A DNA stretch of 22,654 bases from an uncultured Eubacteriales bacterium (GTDB lineage: Bacteria; Bacillota; Clostridia; Oscillospirales; Oscillospiraceae): NCBI GenBank assembly GCA_900313295.1, contig OMQS01000128.1:1-22654 (forward strand). Reading direction: 5' to 3'. The translations under genes were made by a program, and so were the position numbers. The notes beneath the pieces are model-generated. The model had not been told where the DNA came from, searched no databases, and worked only from the letters and a program-made list of their open reading frames with translations. How positions within the stretch are numbered: the stretch's first letter is position 1; each line of letters opens with the position of its first letter. Of the stretch, positions 1 to 8,874 are shown one piece after another.

Positions 1-165
1 ACCATTCCCGTCCGCCCGGGTCGAAATCTGGCCGGCATCGTGGAGATCGCTACCATGAAAAATCGGCAGATGAAATACGGCATCAATCCGGCTCGTGACT
101 TCGTGACCCGTCTGGATCAGCATTACGATGCACTGAATGAGGCAAATCGGAGAAAGAAGCAATGA
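1..165 (+). CDS. hprK: HPr kinase/phosphorylase, C-terminal end (partial)
   Basis: The window opens inside this gene; only the last 54 residues and the TGA stop are present. The reading frame gives [20 protein letters not shown] near its start, which matches the conserved C-terminal segment of HPr kinase/phosphorylase (the P-R-P-G-R-N-L-A stretch). In Firmicutes this enzyme phosphorylates Ser46 of the phosphocarrier HPr in the cytoplasm and also removes that phosphate, setting carbon catabolite repression. The catalytic P-loop lies upstream of the window and cannot be checked. The stop codon overlaps the ATG of the glucokinase gene (ATGA), so the two are translationally coupled. The short basic tail (NRRKKQ) is unremarkable. 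Identification rests on family recognition of a short segment but is quite specific. Confidence 0.88.
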   Translation, partial: TIPVRPGRNLAGIVEIATMKNRQMKYGINPARDFVTRLDQHYDALNEANRRKKQ

Positions 166-1124
166 AATATATCGGCATTGACATAGGCGCCACCAATCTG
201 AAGGCCGGACTGGTGGACGAAACAGGGCAGATACTGGCCAAGCAAAAGATGAAGGTGGCGCAGATCGAATCGCCGGACTTGCTGGCTCGCCACTTAGCCC
301 GCATGACGGAGGAGTTGGCCGGAGAGGCCGGCGTGAGCGTGGACGAGATTTTTTCCATAGGTGTGGGCGTTCCCGGCGTGGTGGAGATACGCTCCGGCTC
401 TCTGCAGTATAGCTGCAACCTGCCGTTTCGCCGTGTGCCCCTGCGCCGTCTGTTTCACAAGTATATGAACAAGCCCCTTTACCTGGAAAACGACGGCAAC
501 TGCGCGGCCGTGGGCGAATACTACGCCGGCGCAGGCCGCAGCAGCAAGCGGTTTGTGACCATCACGCTGGGCACCGGTATCGGCGGCGGCATCATACACA
601 ACGGAAAGATATACCACGGTTCCAACGGCATGGCCGGCGAAGTGGGGCACATGAGCATTGAATATAACGGCCAGCCATGCCCCTGCGGGCGCAAGGGCTG
701 CTGGGAGCGATACGCCTCCGCCACAGCGCTCAAGCGGCTGACAAAGCGGGTGCTGGAGGAAAATCCGGAGAGCATCCTGCGGCAGGTGGTGGACGAAAAC
801 GAAGGCCATGTCAGCGGGCAGTCTGCCTTTATTGCCGCACGGCGGGGTGACCCTATCGGGCAATATGTATGCGATGCTTACATAGACTATCTGTGCGCCG
901 GCATTATAAATCTTGTGAATATTTTTCAGCCGGACACGCTGGCCATCGGCGGGGGCGTGAGCAATGAGCAGGACGAACAGCTGCTGTTCCCGGTGCGGCG
1001 CATCGTGGCCGAGCAGAGCATTCCCTGCGAGCCGGAACGGCGCACCCGCATCGTGAAGGCGGAGCTTGGCTCTGCCGCAGGCATGATCGGAGCAGCGCTG
1101 CTGGGGAAGAAAAAACGGATTTGA
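162..1124 (+). CDS. glcK: ROK-family glucokinase
   Basis: A 320-residue cytoplasmic sugar kinase of the ROK family, most likely ATP:glucose phosphotransferase that makes glucose-6-phosphate. The N-terminal phosphate-binding motif is visible (GIDIGATN, residues 5-12). So are the catalytic aspartate in ENDGN (Asp111), the glycine-rich loop GTGIGGGI (137-144), the EVGH sugar-binding signature (160-163) and the zinc motif CPCGRKGC (173-180). Length is normal for the family and there is no N-terminal helix-turn-helix, so it is an enzyme rather than a ROK repressor. The start overlaps the stop of hprK. That couples the kinase to the regulator of catabolite repression and suggests a role in glucose handling. 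Exact substrate (glucose versus an amino sugar such as N-acetylmannosamine) cannot be decided from sequence alone. Confidence 0.9.
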   Translation: MKYIGIDIGATNLKAGLVDETGQILAKQKMKVAQIESPDLLARHLARMTEELAGEAGVSVDEIFSIGVGVPGVVEIRSGSLQYSCNLPFRRVPLRRLFHKYMNKPLYLENDGNCAAVGEYYAGAGRSSKRFVTITLGTGIGGGIIHNGKIYHGSNGMAGEVGHMSIEYNGQPCPCGRKGCWERYASATALKRLTKRVLEENPESILRQVVDENEGHVSGQSAFIAARRGDPIGQYVCDAYIDYLCAGIINLVNIFQPDTLAIGGGVSNEQDEQLLFPVRRIVAEQSIPCEPERRTRIVKAELGSAAGMIGAALLGKKKRI

Positions 1125-1135
1125 AGGAGCGGATT

Positions 1136-2050
1136 ATGACTTGGTATGAGCGGCTGGACAAGGCCATGGAGGAGTATTTGCCGGATCTGTCCGCAGAGCG
1201 GGACGTCCCCATGAGCCGATATACCTCTTTTCGCATCGGCGGCCCCGCGCGCCGCGTGGCTTGTCCCAAAAATCGGGAGCAGCTCGTGATCCTCATGGGG
1301 CTTGCGCAGGCGTGCGGCGCACACCCCTTTATCATAGGCAACGGAACAAATCTGCTGGTGGCAGATGAAGGCTTGGACAGGCTGATCATTCGCACGGCGG
1401 GGGAGATGAACGCCGTGAAAACCGCAGGGGAAAACATGATCGAGGCGGACGCTGGCATCTCCCTTGCCCGACTGGCGCTCTTTGCGCAAGGGGAAGGACT
1501 GACGGGGCTGGAATTTGCCCACGGGATCCCCGGCAGCCTGGGTGGTGCGATCTTTATGAACGCAGGCGCCTACGGCGGCGAAATGAAGCAGGTGGTGGCG
1601 GAGGTCACGGTGCTCACGGAGGATGGCATTCGCCGCATTCCGGCGGAGGACTGCAACTTTGGGTACCGCCACAGCATATTTTCTGACGGGAAAGCCGTCA
1701 TTTTGGGCGCAAAGCTGCGGCTGCAAAAGGGCGATCCCGCCCAGATCGGCGCAAAGATGACGGAGCTGATGAAAAAGAGAAAGGCCAGCCAGCCTTTGGA
1801 ATACCCCAGCGCCGGCAGCACCTTCAAGCGGCCGGAGGGATACTTTGCCGGAACGCTCATCCAGCAGACGGGGTTAAAAGGGCTGACAGTGGGCGGCGCG
1901 CAGGTTTCGGAAAAGCACGCCGGATTTATCATAAACAGGGGCGGAGCAACCTGCTGGGATGTTTTGTCACTGATCCGGCAGGTGCAGGACAAGGTGATGC
2001 AGGCGCAGGGCGTTTTTCTGGAGCCTGAGGTCAGGATCATAGAGAGCTGA
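1136..2050 (+). CDS. murB: UDP-N-acetylenolpyruvoylglucosamine reductase
   Basis: MurB reduces UDP-GlcNAc-enolpyruvate to UDP-MurNAc with NADPH and FAD, the second committed step of peptidoglycan synthesis. The protein has 304 residues. The FAD-binding region shows IGNGTNLLV (67-75) and GSLGGAIFMNAG (133-144). The substrate-domain signature SAGSTFKRP (225-233) carries the proton-donating serine, Ser228, and LEPEVR sits near the C-terminus. The compact form without the extra Tyr-loop insert matches type II MurB of Firmicutes. I chose the ATG at 1136 over the in-frame TTG at 1121. AAGGAG (1124-1129) sits six bases before 1136, whereas the TTG lies inside the preceding gene's stop region with no site. 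In many Firmicutes murB neighbours rapZ-yvcK-whiA, as here. Confidence 0.95.
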   Translation: MTWYERLDKAMEEYLPDLSAERDVPMSRYTSFRIGGPARRVACPKNREQLVILMGLAQACGAHPFIIGNGTNLLVADEGLDRLIIRTAGEMNAVKTAGENMIEADAGISLARLALFAQGEGLTGLEFAHGIPGSLGGAIFMNAGAYGGEMKQVVAEVTVLTEDGIRRIPAEDCNFGYRHSIFSDGKAVILGAKLRLQKGDPAQIGAKMTELMKKRKASQPLEYPSAGSTFKRPEGYFAGTLIQQTGLKGLTVGGAQVSEKHAGFIINRGGATCWDVLSLIRQVQDKVMQAQGVFLEPEVRIIES

Positions 2051-2062
2051 AAGGAGTCGGGT

Positions 2063-2920
2063 ATGGAAATACTGGTCATTTCCGGGCTGTCCGGAAGCGG
2101 AAAAAGCCGCGTGGCGGCTTATCTGGAGGATATAGGCTATTATATCGTGGATAACCTGCCGGCGGAAATGATGGTGGTTTTTGCGGATTTCTGCGCCGCC
2201 TCCAAGGGGCGCTATGACCGGGTGGCACTGGTTTACGACGTACGCAGCGGCGAGCCTGCGCAGAAGCTCATTGACGCGCTGGAGAGCATGAAGGGCGCCG
2301 GCATCAACTGCCGGATGCTGTTTCTGGAGGCGGATACCCAGTCCATCATCAACCGGTACAAGGAGACCCGCCGCACCCATCCGCTGGCCGAGGCCGGCGG
2401 GAGCGTGGCGCAGGCGCTGCAAAAGGAGCGCATGCTGCTGCAGCCGGTGCGGGATCACGCGGACTATGTGCTGGATACGTCGGGATTTTCTACCACGAAG
2501 CTCCACGCGGAGATCCTGAACCTCTTCAGCGACGCTGCCTTAGAGGACGGAATGCACGTCAACGTGCTGTCCTTCGGCTTCAAGAATGGCATTCCGGTGG
2601 AGGCAGACCTGCTGATAGACGTGCGGTTCATGCCCAATCCCTACTATATTGAGGAGCTTAAGCGCAAGACCGGACTGGACGACGCGGTGCGGGACTATGT
2701 GTTCAGCTTCAGCCAGACCAACGACTTTATGACCCGAATGAAGGACATGCTTTCGTTTTTGCTGCCGCTTTACAGTGAGGAGGGAAAGACGGTTCTGGTG
2801 CTGGCCATCGGCTGCACAGGCGGGCATCACCGGTCGGTGGCCGTTGCCCACGCTTTGGCTGAGTTCATTGAGCAGGCCGGCTATCCCGTGACGGAGATCC
2901 ATCGGGACATTACCCGCTGA
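2063..2920 (+). CDS. rapZ: RapZ/YvcJ nucleotide-binding adapter protein
   Basis: A 285-residue P-loop protein of the RapZ (YvcJ) family. The Walker A motif GLSGSGKS lies at residues 8-15 and is followed by the family's IVDNLP segment. A VYDVRSG stretch resembles Walker B, and the C-terminal domain carries the hallmark CTGGHHRSV. In Escherichia coli RapZ guides RNase E to the GlmZ small RNA and so tunes glucosamine-6-phosphate synthase. In Bacillus subtilis YvcJ is a nucleotide-hydrolysing protein with an effect on competence. The RNase E partnership cannot be assumed in Firmicutes. AAGGAG at 2051-2056 precedes the ATG by six bases. Position between murB and yvcK matches the conserved Firmicutes cluster and suggests a tie to cell-wall precursor supply. 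Confidence 0.94.
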   Translation: MEILVISGLSGSGKSRVAAYLEDIGYYIVDNLPAEMMVVFADFCAASKGRYDRVALVYDVRSGEPAQKLIDALESMKGAGINCRMLFLEADTQSIINRYKETRRTHPLAEAGGSVAQALQKERMLLQPVRDHADYVLDTSGFSTTKLHAEILNLFSDAALEDGMHVNVLSFGFKNGIPVEADLLIDVRFMPNPYYIEELKRKTGLDDAVRDYVFSFSQTNDFMTRMKDMLSFLLPLYSEEGKTVLVLAIGCTGGHHRSVAVAHALAEFIEQAGYPVTEIHRDITR

Positions 2921-2931
2921 AGGAGCGCCCT

Positions 2932-3978
2932 ATGCAAACCGATTATTATCGTGCGGCGCCGGAGAACGGGCCGAGGATCGTGGTCATCGGCGGCGGGCAC
3001 GGGCAGTCCACCCTCCTGCGGGGGCTGAAGCTATACAGCAGGAACCTGACGGCCATCGTTACCGTGGCCGACGACGGCGGCGGCTCCGGCGTGCTGCGGC
3101 GGGATCTGGGCATGCTGCCGCCGGGGGACATCCGCAACTGCATGGAGGCGCTGGCCAACGCAGAGCCTATTATGACCCAGCTTATGGGCTACCGCTTCAC
3201 GGAGGGAACCCTTGCAGGGCAGAGCTTCGGCAACCTGCTTCTGGCTGCCATTAACGGCATCATGCCCAGCTTTGATCAGGCGGTGGCGGGACTGAGTCAG
3301 GTGCTGGCCATCACGGGACAGGTTCTGCCGGTGACAAACGCCAACATCCGGCTGGAGGCTGAGTTTGAAAACGGCCGGAGGATCACCGGCGAATCCAGCA
3401 TCTGCCTGATGAAACAGCAGGAGAACTGCCGCATCCGCTGCGTCCGACTCAAGCCGGAGCACCCAAAGGCGCTGCCGGAGGCGGTGGAGGCGATCCGCAG
3501 CGCCGACCTCATTATTTTGGCGCCCGGCAGCCTCTACACGAGCATTATCCCCAATCTGCTGGTGGAGGGGATCGTGGAGGCCATGGCCGAAAGCGAATCC
3601 ATGAAGATCTACATCTGCAATGTCATGACGGAGATCGGCGAGACCGAAGGATATACCGTCAGCGACCATATTCAGGCCATCTTCAACCATTCCTGCCACA
3701 GACTATTTGACCTGTGCATGGTCAATTCCGCGCCGCTACCCCGAATCGTGGAGCAGCGATACGCAAAAGAGGGGAGCATACCTGTTTTTTGCGACGAAAG
3801 GGAGTGCGCCCGTCTGGGCGTGGAGCTGATTGCCCGCCCCATATGCGCCGTGGACAATCAGGTCATTCGCCATAACCCGGGGCACGTGGCCTCGGAGCTG
3901 ATGGCGCTGTATCGCCAGCGCACCATCCGCGTGGTGGAGGAGAGCACCGGAGCCGTGAGGAACCGGATGGAAAAGTAG
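2932..3978 (+). CDS. yvcK: YvcK/CofD-like gluconeogenesis factor
   Basis: A 348-residue cytoplasmic protein of the YvcK (UPF0052, CofD-like) family. The nucleotide-sugar binding start IVVIGGGHGQSTLLRGLK is near residue 16. The strongly conserved ADDGGGSGVLRRDLGMLPPGD and APGSLYTS segments follow. In B. subtilis YvcK is needed for normal shape and growth on gluconeogenic carbon sources; it binds UDP-GlcNAc and influences peptidoglycan synthesis and PBP1 placement. It is related in fold to the CofD transferase, but no coenzyme F420 genes are present here, so a CofD role is unlikely. The ATG has an AAGGAG site a few bases upstream, just after the rapZ stop, and whiA follows after eight bases. 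Family assignment is very secure; biochemical activity in this organism is inferred. Confidence 0.94.
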   Translation: MQTDYYRAAPENGPRIVVIGGGHGQSTLLRGLKLYSRNLTAIVTVADDGGGSGVLRRDLGMLPPGDIRNCMEALANAEPIMTQLMGYRFTEGTLAGQSFGNLLLAAINGIMPSFDQAVAGLSQVLAITGQVLPVTNANIRLEAEFENGRRITGESSICLMKQQENCRIRCVRLKPEHPKALPEAVEAIRSADLIILAPGSLYTSIIPNLLVEGIVEAMAESESMKIYICNVMTEIGETEGYTVSDHIQAIFNHSCHRLFDLCMVNSAPLPRIVEQRYAKEGSIPVFCDERECARLGVELIARPICAVDNQVIRHNPGHVASELMALYRQRTIRVVEESTGAVRNRMEK

Positions 3979-3986
3979 GAGGAACT

Positions 3987-4895
3987 ATGCAGTCGTTTGC
4001 CTATCAGGTGAAAAGTGAATTGTGCCGAGTACCGGTGCAGCGCAGCTGCTGCGCTCGGGCAGAAGCCTACGGCGTGCTGCTGTACTGCAACACGTTCAAT
4101 GCACGGGAGATCCGCATCATCACGGAAAATCCGGAGTTTGCCAAGCGGCTGCCGAAACTGTTCCACAAGGCGTTTAATCTGCGCTTTGACCGCCTGCCGG
4201 AAGAGCAGGAGGGACGGGAAAAGCTGATTTTTCAGATCACGGATCCCAGCAAGCTGGAGCGCATTATCAGCCAGTTCGGCTACGAGGCCAGGCAGGCGCT
4301 GGCGCTGCACATCAACTTCGGCGTACTGGAGGACGACTGCTGCCGCACTTCTTTCCTGCGGGGAGCGTTTCTCTCCGGCGGCAGCGTGACAGACCCCGAA
4401 AAGCGCTATCATCTGGAGCTGGCCGGCAATCACCGGCAGGCCAGTCGGGAGCTGTCGGCTCTGCTGACGGAGATGGGGTTTTTGCCCCGCATGGTCAATC
4501 GGGGCGCGGCCACGGTGATATACTTCAAACAGAGTGAGCACATCGAGGACTTTCTGACAAAGCTGGGCGCGCCGGTGGCGGCTATGGACATTATGACAAC
4601 AAAAGTGGACAAAGCCATTCGGAACGGTGCGAACCGCGCCATGAACTGCGATATTGCCAACGTCAACAAGATCCTGGAGGCGGCCACGGAGCAGCAATCC
4701 GCCATTGAGGCTCTGGCCAAAAGCGGAAAGCTGGATCGCCTGCCGGAAAAGCTGCAGCAGACGGCAAAGCTGCGGCTGGAGCATCCGGAGCTGTCCCTTT
4801 CCCAGCTGGCGGAGCTGTGCGACCCGCCGGTTTCCAAATCCTGCATGAATCACCGCATGAGAAAGCTCAACGAGGAGGCTAAAAAGATACTATGA
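3987..4895 (+). CDS. whiA: DNA-binding protein WhiA
   Basis: WhiA is a 302-residue DNA-binding protein. The N-terminal two-thirds belong to the LAGLIDADG homing-endonuclease fold without nuclease activity (for example RGAFLSGGSVTDPEKRYHLE). The C-terminus is a helix-turn-helix, visible as LSLSQLAELCDPPVSKS followed by MNHRMRKL (roughly residues 268-297). In actinomycetes WhiA drives sporulation septation. In Bacillus it affects chromosome segregation and division, and no clear regulon is known in Firmicutes. AGGAGG lies directly before the start, overlapping the end of yvcK. The stop overlaps the next gene's ATG (ATGA). Length and order (rapZ-yvcK-whiA) are standard. The expected crh or ptsH gene downstream of whiA in bacilli is absent. 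Confidence 0.95.
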   Translation: MQSFAYQVKSELCRVPVQRSCCARAEAYGVLLYCNTFNAREIRIITENPEFAKRLPKLFHKAFNLRFDRLPEEQEGREKLIFQITDPSKLERIISQFGYEARQALALHINFGVLEDDCCRTSFLRGAFLSGGSVTDPEKRYHLELAGNHRQASRELSALLTEMGFLPRMVNRGAATVIYFKQSEHIEDFLTKLGAPVAAMDIMTTKVDKAIRNGANRAMNCDIANVNKILEAATEQQSAIEALAKSGKLDRLPEKLQQTAKLRLEHPELSLSQLAELCDPPVSKSCMNHRMRKLNEEAKKIL

Positions 4896-5320
4896 ACAAG
4901 CGCGATAAATGTACCGCCGCAAGGGACTATCACAATCGGGGCTGCAACTGCGCCCAGAGCATTCTGACGGCCTTTCACGAGGAAATGGGGCTGACGGAGA
5001 AGCAATGTCTTGCTCTGACCAGCGGCCTGGGCGGCGGAATGCGCTGCGGCAGCATCTGCGGAGCCATCAGCGGCGGCATTTTGGTGCTGGGGATGTTCTT
5101 TCCCGCCGATAAAAGGCGAATGACTCAAATAACGCAGGAGTATATCCGCCGCTTCCGCGAAAGATTCGTTGACCGCGACTGCGCCGATCTGCTCAAGCGC
5201 AAGGCGCTTGCCGGCACGCAAATGGTACAGGAGCTGGGGGTAACGGATCACTGCGGCATTCTCATCGTGTCCGCTGTGGAAATTCTATGCGACTATATTA
5301 CTGAGCTTAAAGGGGAATAA
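4892..5320 (+). CDS. C_GCAxxG_C_C family redox-type protein
   Basis: A 142-residue small cysteine-rich protein. The opening pattern, with Cys at residue 7 and GCNCAQSILTAF shortly after, then a Cys in the EKQC segment, GGMRCGSICGAISGG, and later cysteines near RDCADLL and DHCG, matches the C_GCAxxG_C_C family. That family is found widely in anaerobic bacteria and is often annotated as a putative redox-active or metal-binding protein; its reaction is unknown. No signal peptide is visible, so it is probably cytoplasmic. The hydrophobic stretch SGGILVLGMFF is part of the family core rather than a clear membrane helix. The ATG overlaps the whiA stop by four bases and dnaE follows after one base, so it is embedded in the operon. 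I cannot assign a substrate. Confidence 0.85.
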   Translation: MNKRDKCTAARDYHNRGCNCAQSILTAFHEEMGLTEKQCLALTSGLGGGMRCGSICGAISGGILVLGMFFPADKRRMTQITQEYIRRFRERFVDRDCADLLKRKALAGTQMVQELGVTDHCGILIVSAVEILCDYITELKGE

Positions 5321-5321
5321 T

Positions 5322-8300
5322 ATGTCATTCGTACACCTGCATGTACATACGGAATACAGCCTTTTGGACGGCGCCTGCCGCATCCGCGACCTGCCGAAGC
5401 GCATCAAGGAGATGGGGCAGACTGCCTGCGCCATCACGGATCACGGCGTGATGTACGGCGCCATCGATTTTTACAGAGCCTGTAAAGCGGAGGGCATTCA
5501 CCCCGTCATCGGGTGCGAGGTCTATGTGGCCGCCCGCACGCGGTTTGACAAGATCCACGAATATGACGCCGAATCCCGTCATCTGGTGCTGCTGTGCAAA
5601 AATGAAACGGGGTACCGGAATCTCTCCTACATGGTGAGCCAGGCCTTTGTGGAGGGATTCTACATAAAGCCCCGCATTGATCTGGAGCTGCTTCGGGCGC
5701 ACTCGGAGGGGCTGATCGCTCTGTCGGCGTGTCTGGCCGGCGAGATCCCCAAGAGGATCCTACACGGAAACTATGAGGGCGCAAAAGAGTACGCCCTGCA
5801 GATGCAGGAGATCTTTGGGCAGGACAATTTTTATCTGGAGCTGCAGGATCACGGCATACGGGAGCAGGCGGAGGTGAACCGTCAGCTTTTGAAAATACAC
5901 AAGGAAACGGCCATTCCCATGGTCTGCACCAACGACGCCCACTACATCCGCAAGGAGGACGCCGAAAGCCACGACATTCTTCTGTGCATCCAGACCGGTA
6001 AGACTGTGGACAGCGAAAACCGCATGCGCTATGAGCCGCAGAACTTCTATCTGCGCTCCACGGAGGAGATGGAGACGCTTTTCTCAGCCTATCCCGAGGC
6101 CGTGGAGAACACCCAGCGCATTGCCGACCGCTGCCAGCTGGAGTTCACCTTCGGCAAGTACCACCTGCCGGAATTCAAGCTGCCTCCCGACTATGATTCA
6201 CCGACCTATCTACGCAAGCTCTGCAATGAGGGCTTTATCGAGCGCTACGGTACGGAAAAGGAGAGCTACCGCAAGCAGCTGTCCTATGAGCTGGACATGA
6301 TCGAGAAAATGGGCTTTACGGACTATTTTCTCATCGTTTCTGATTTTGTGCGCTACGCCAAGAGCGTGGGCATTCCGGTGGGGCCGGGGCGCGGCTCGGC
6401 AGCAGGGAGCATGGTGTCCTACTGCCTGCACATCACGGACATTGACCCCATGGAATATAACCTCTACTTTGAGCGGTTCCTGAATCCCGAGCGCGTGTCC
6501 ATGCCGGATATTGACATGGACTTCGGCGACACCCGCCGAGAGGAGGTGGTGGACTATGTCCGCCGCAAATACGGCGATGACCACGTGGCGCAGATCGTGA
6601 CTTTCGGCACCATGGCCGCCCGCGGCGCCATCCGCGATGTGGGACGGGTGATGAACATTCCTTATAACGATGTGGACGCCGTAGCCAAACTGGTGCCCGC
6701 CACGCTGCACATCACGCTGGACGAAGCACTGAAGCTGTCCAAGCAGCTCAAGGATAAATATGACACAGATCCGCAGATCCACCGTCTCATCGACATGGCC
6801 AAGGCACTGGAGGGTATGCCCCGCCACGCCTCCACCCATGCCGCCGGTGTGGTCATTACAAAGCGACCGGTGTACGAGTATGTGCCGCTGGCTCGCAACG
6901 AGGACTCTATCGTCTGCCAGTATACCATGGTCACGCTGGAGGAGTTGGGGCTGCTGAAAATGGACTTTCTTGGGCTGCGGAACCTCACGGTGCTGGATGA
7001 CGCCATCAAGATGCTGCCGGAGGGCAAGCACTTTGACCTGCTGAAGATCCCCATGGACGATCCGGAGGTCTTCAGCATGCTCACGCAGGGAAAGACTTCC
7101 GGCGTGTTCCAGATGGAATCCACCGGCATGACCAGCGTGTGTCTGGGGCTGAAGCCGCAGAGTATTGAGGACATCACGGCTATCATAGCCCTGTACCGCC
7201 CGGGTCCCATGGAGTCCATCCCTCGGTTCATCGCCTGCAAGCAGGATCCATCCCTCATCACCTATAAGCATCCGGCTCTGGAGCCGATCCTGTCGGTGAC
7301 CTACGGGTGTATCGTGTATCAGGAACAGGTCATTCAGATTTTCCAGCAGCTGGGCGGGTATTCCCTTGGACAGGCGGATATGGTTCGACGCGCCATTTCC
7401 AAGAAAAAGGCCAAGGAGATCCAAAAGGAACGGCACTCCTTCGTCCACGGCGATCCGGAGCGAGGCATCAGGGGCTGCATTGCAGGCGGCATACCGGAGG
7501 CAACGGCCGAGGCCATTTACGATGAAATATACGATTTTGCCAACTACGCCTTTAACAAGGCGCACGCCGTGAGCTATGCGGTGGTGGCCTATCAAACGGC
7601 CTACTTCAAATGCCACTATACCAAGGAATACATGGCGGCTCTGCTGACCTCGGTGCTGCACAATTCGGACAAAGTGGCTGAGTATATCGCCGAATGCCGT
7701 GACTGCGGCATCGGCGTTCTCCCGCCGGACATCAACCACTCCTTCGACGGCTTTACTGTGGAGGGGGAGAACATCCGCTTCGGATTGGTGGCCATTAAAA
7801 ACATCGGGCGCGGGTTCATACAATTGCTCACTGCAAGGCGTGACAAGGACGGCCCCTTTACATCCTTCCAGGACTTTTGCCAGCGCATGGATGACTGCAC
7901 GGATATGAACAAGCGAGCCGTGGAGAACCTGATCCGCAGCGGCGCATTTGATTCTCTGGGGGTAAAACGTTCACAGCTTGTGCAGGTTTTTGAATCGGTG
8001 ATGGACAGCGTTGCGGTCTCCCGCCGACAGAATCTGGAGGGGCAGCTGGACATTTTCAACATGGGTCACTCCGTATCCGCCATGCCGCAGCAAGTCCGTC
8101 TGCCGGATATTCCGGAGTTTTCCTCCGTGGAAAAAATGAACATGGAGAAGCTCACCACGGGGCTGTATCTCTCGGGTCATCCCATGAGCGACTATCAGGA
8201 GCTGGCCAAGGCCGCCGGCGCCACGCCCATCCACGACATTCTGGAGGATTTTGCGCAGGAGGGAGGCCCCGTCCGCTTTGCAGACGGGCAGAAGATCATC

Positions 8301-8813
8301 GTGGCCGGCGTGGTGACCTCCAACAAAACACGCACCACAAAGAACCACTCCCTCATGGCCTATGTGGTGATAGAGGACGAGATCGCTTCCATAGAGCTGC
8401 TGTGCTTCCAGCGTTCCATCGACCAGTGCGGGGCAAATATGCAGGTCAGTTTGCCTGTGCTGGTGACAGGCCGACTGTCGGTGCGGGACGAAAAGCCCCC
8501 GCAGATCCTGTGCGACACCATCTATCCGCTGGATAATCAGCAGGAGCTGCCGCAGTTTTCCGGAAGGCAACAGCAGGCGGCGCAAAATGATAAAAACGCC
8601 GTGCTGTTTCTGAAGGTCCCGGGGGTGGACAGCCCCGAATTCCAGCATATCAAGCTGGTGATGACCATGTTTGAAGGGCAGATGCCGGTGAAGATCCGCA
8701 TGGCGGACACAGGAAAGCTCTTTGGCACCTCGTGCCTGAACCATCCTGCATTTATACAGGAATGCCAGGAGTGGCTGGGGGAGGACAACGTGGTTTTGCG
8801 GAAGAAAAGCTGA
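5322..8813 (+). CDS. dnaE: DNA polymerase III alpha subunit (DnaE)
   Basis: A 1163-residue C-family replicative polymerase. It opens with a PHP domain (HLHVHTEYSLLDG at residues 5-17, later TNDAHYI). The palm domain carries the catalytic aspartates in MPDIDMDFGD (Asp396, Asp398) and in KMDFLGL (Asp548). A tandem helix-hairpin-helix region lies at about 820-900, and an OB-fold begins near residue 990 (KIIVAGVVTSNKTRTTKN). Length and domain order fit the long DnaE1-type enzyme rather than PolC, which has an inserted exonuclease domain absent here. Firmicutes usually also carry PolC, with DnaE extending primers; whether this genome does cannot be seen. A purine-rich AAAGGGG site lies seven bases before the ATG. 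The gene is last in the operon and runs into a strong terminator three bases after its stop. Confidence 0.97.
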   Translation: MSFVHLHVHTEYSLLDGACRIRDLPKRIKEMGQTACAITDHGVMYGAIDFYRACKAEGIHPVIGCEVYVAARTRFDKIHEYDAESRHLVLLCKNETGYRNLSYMVSQAFVEGFYIKPRIDLELLRAHSEGLIALSACLAGEIPKRILHGNYEGAKEYALQMQEIFGQDNFYLELQDHGIREQAEVNRQLLKIHKETAIPMVCTNDAHYIRKEDAESHDILLCIQTGKTVDSENRMRYEPQNFYLRSTEEMETLFSAYPEAVENTQRIADRCQLEFTFGKYHLPEFKLPPDYDSPTYLRKLCNEGFIERYGTEKESYRKQLSYELDMIEKMGFTDYFLIVSDFVRYAKSVGIPVGPGRGSAAGSMVSYCLHITDIDPMEYNLYFERFLNPERVSMPDIDMDFGDTRREEVVDYVRRKYGDDHVAQIVTFGTMAARGAIRDVGRVMNIPYNDVDAVAKLVPATLHITLDEALKLSKQLKDKYDTDPQIHRLIDMAKALEGMPRHASTHAAGVVITKRPVYEYVPLARNEDSIVCQYTMVTLEELGLLKMDFLGLRNLTVLDDAIKMLPEGKHFDLLKIPMDDPEVFSMLTQGKTSGVFQMESTGMTSVCLGLKPQSIEDITAIIALYRPGPMESIPRFIACKQDPSLITYKHPALEPILSVTYGCIVYQEQVIQIFQQLGGYSLGQADMVRRAISKKKAKEIQKERHSFVHGDPERGIRGCIAGGIPEATAEAIYDEIYDFANYAFNKAHAVSYAVVAYQTAYFKCHYTKEYMAALLTSVLHNSDKVAEYIAECRDCGIGVLPPDINHSFDGFTVEGENIRFGLVAIKNIGRGFIQLLTARRDKDGPFTSFQDFCQRMDDCTDMNKRAVENLIRSGAFDSLGVKRSQLVQVFESVMDSVAVSRRQNLEGQLDIFNMGHSVSAMPQQVRLPDIPEFSSVEKMNMEKLTTGLYLSGHPMSDYQELAKAAGATPIHDILEDFAQEGGPVRFADGQKIIVAGVVTSNKTRTTKNHSLMAYVVIEDEIASIELLCFQRSIDQCGANMQVSLPVLVTGRLSVRDEKPPQILCDTIYPLDNQQELPQFSGRQQQAAQNDKNAVLFLKVPGVDSPEFQHIKLVMTMFEGQMPVKIRMADTGKLFGTSCLNHPAFIQECQEWLGEDNVVLRKKS

Positions 8814-8815
8814 AT

Positions 8816-8864
8816 AAAAAAACGCAGAGGTGCAGCCTGCGCAGGCGCACCTCTGCGTTTTTTT
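8816..8864. terminator. Bidirectional intrinsic terminator between dnaE and ferredoxin
   Basis: A perfect 13-bp stem (AACGCAGAGGTGC at 8821-8833 with its complement at 8847-8859) closes a 13-base loop. It is flanked by A-rich sequence on the left and a T-run on the right (to 8864). It lies between convergent genes, so it can end dnaE transcripts on the plus strand and ferredoxin transcripts on the minus strand. Confidence 0.93.
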
Positions 8865-8874
8865 GATCTGCGGG

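Noticed and set aside
3987..4895. Homing endonuclease or mobile element from the LAGLIDADG-like fold of WhiA
   Set aside because: WhiA is a conserved chromosomal regulator with this fold and a C-terminal helix-turn-helix, in its usual place after yvcK.
6210..7823. A 537-codon open frame on the minus strand opposite dnaE
   Set aside because: Antisense shadow, rich in His/Arg/Leu with no motif; the plus strand encodes the polymerase palm domain there.
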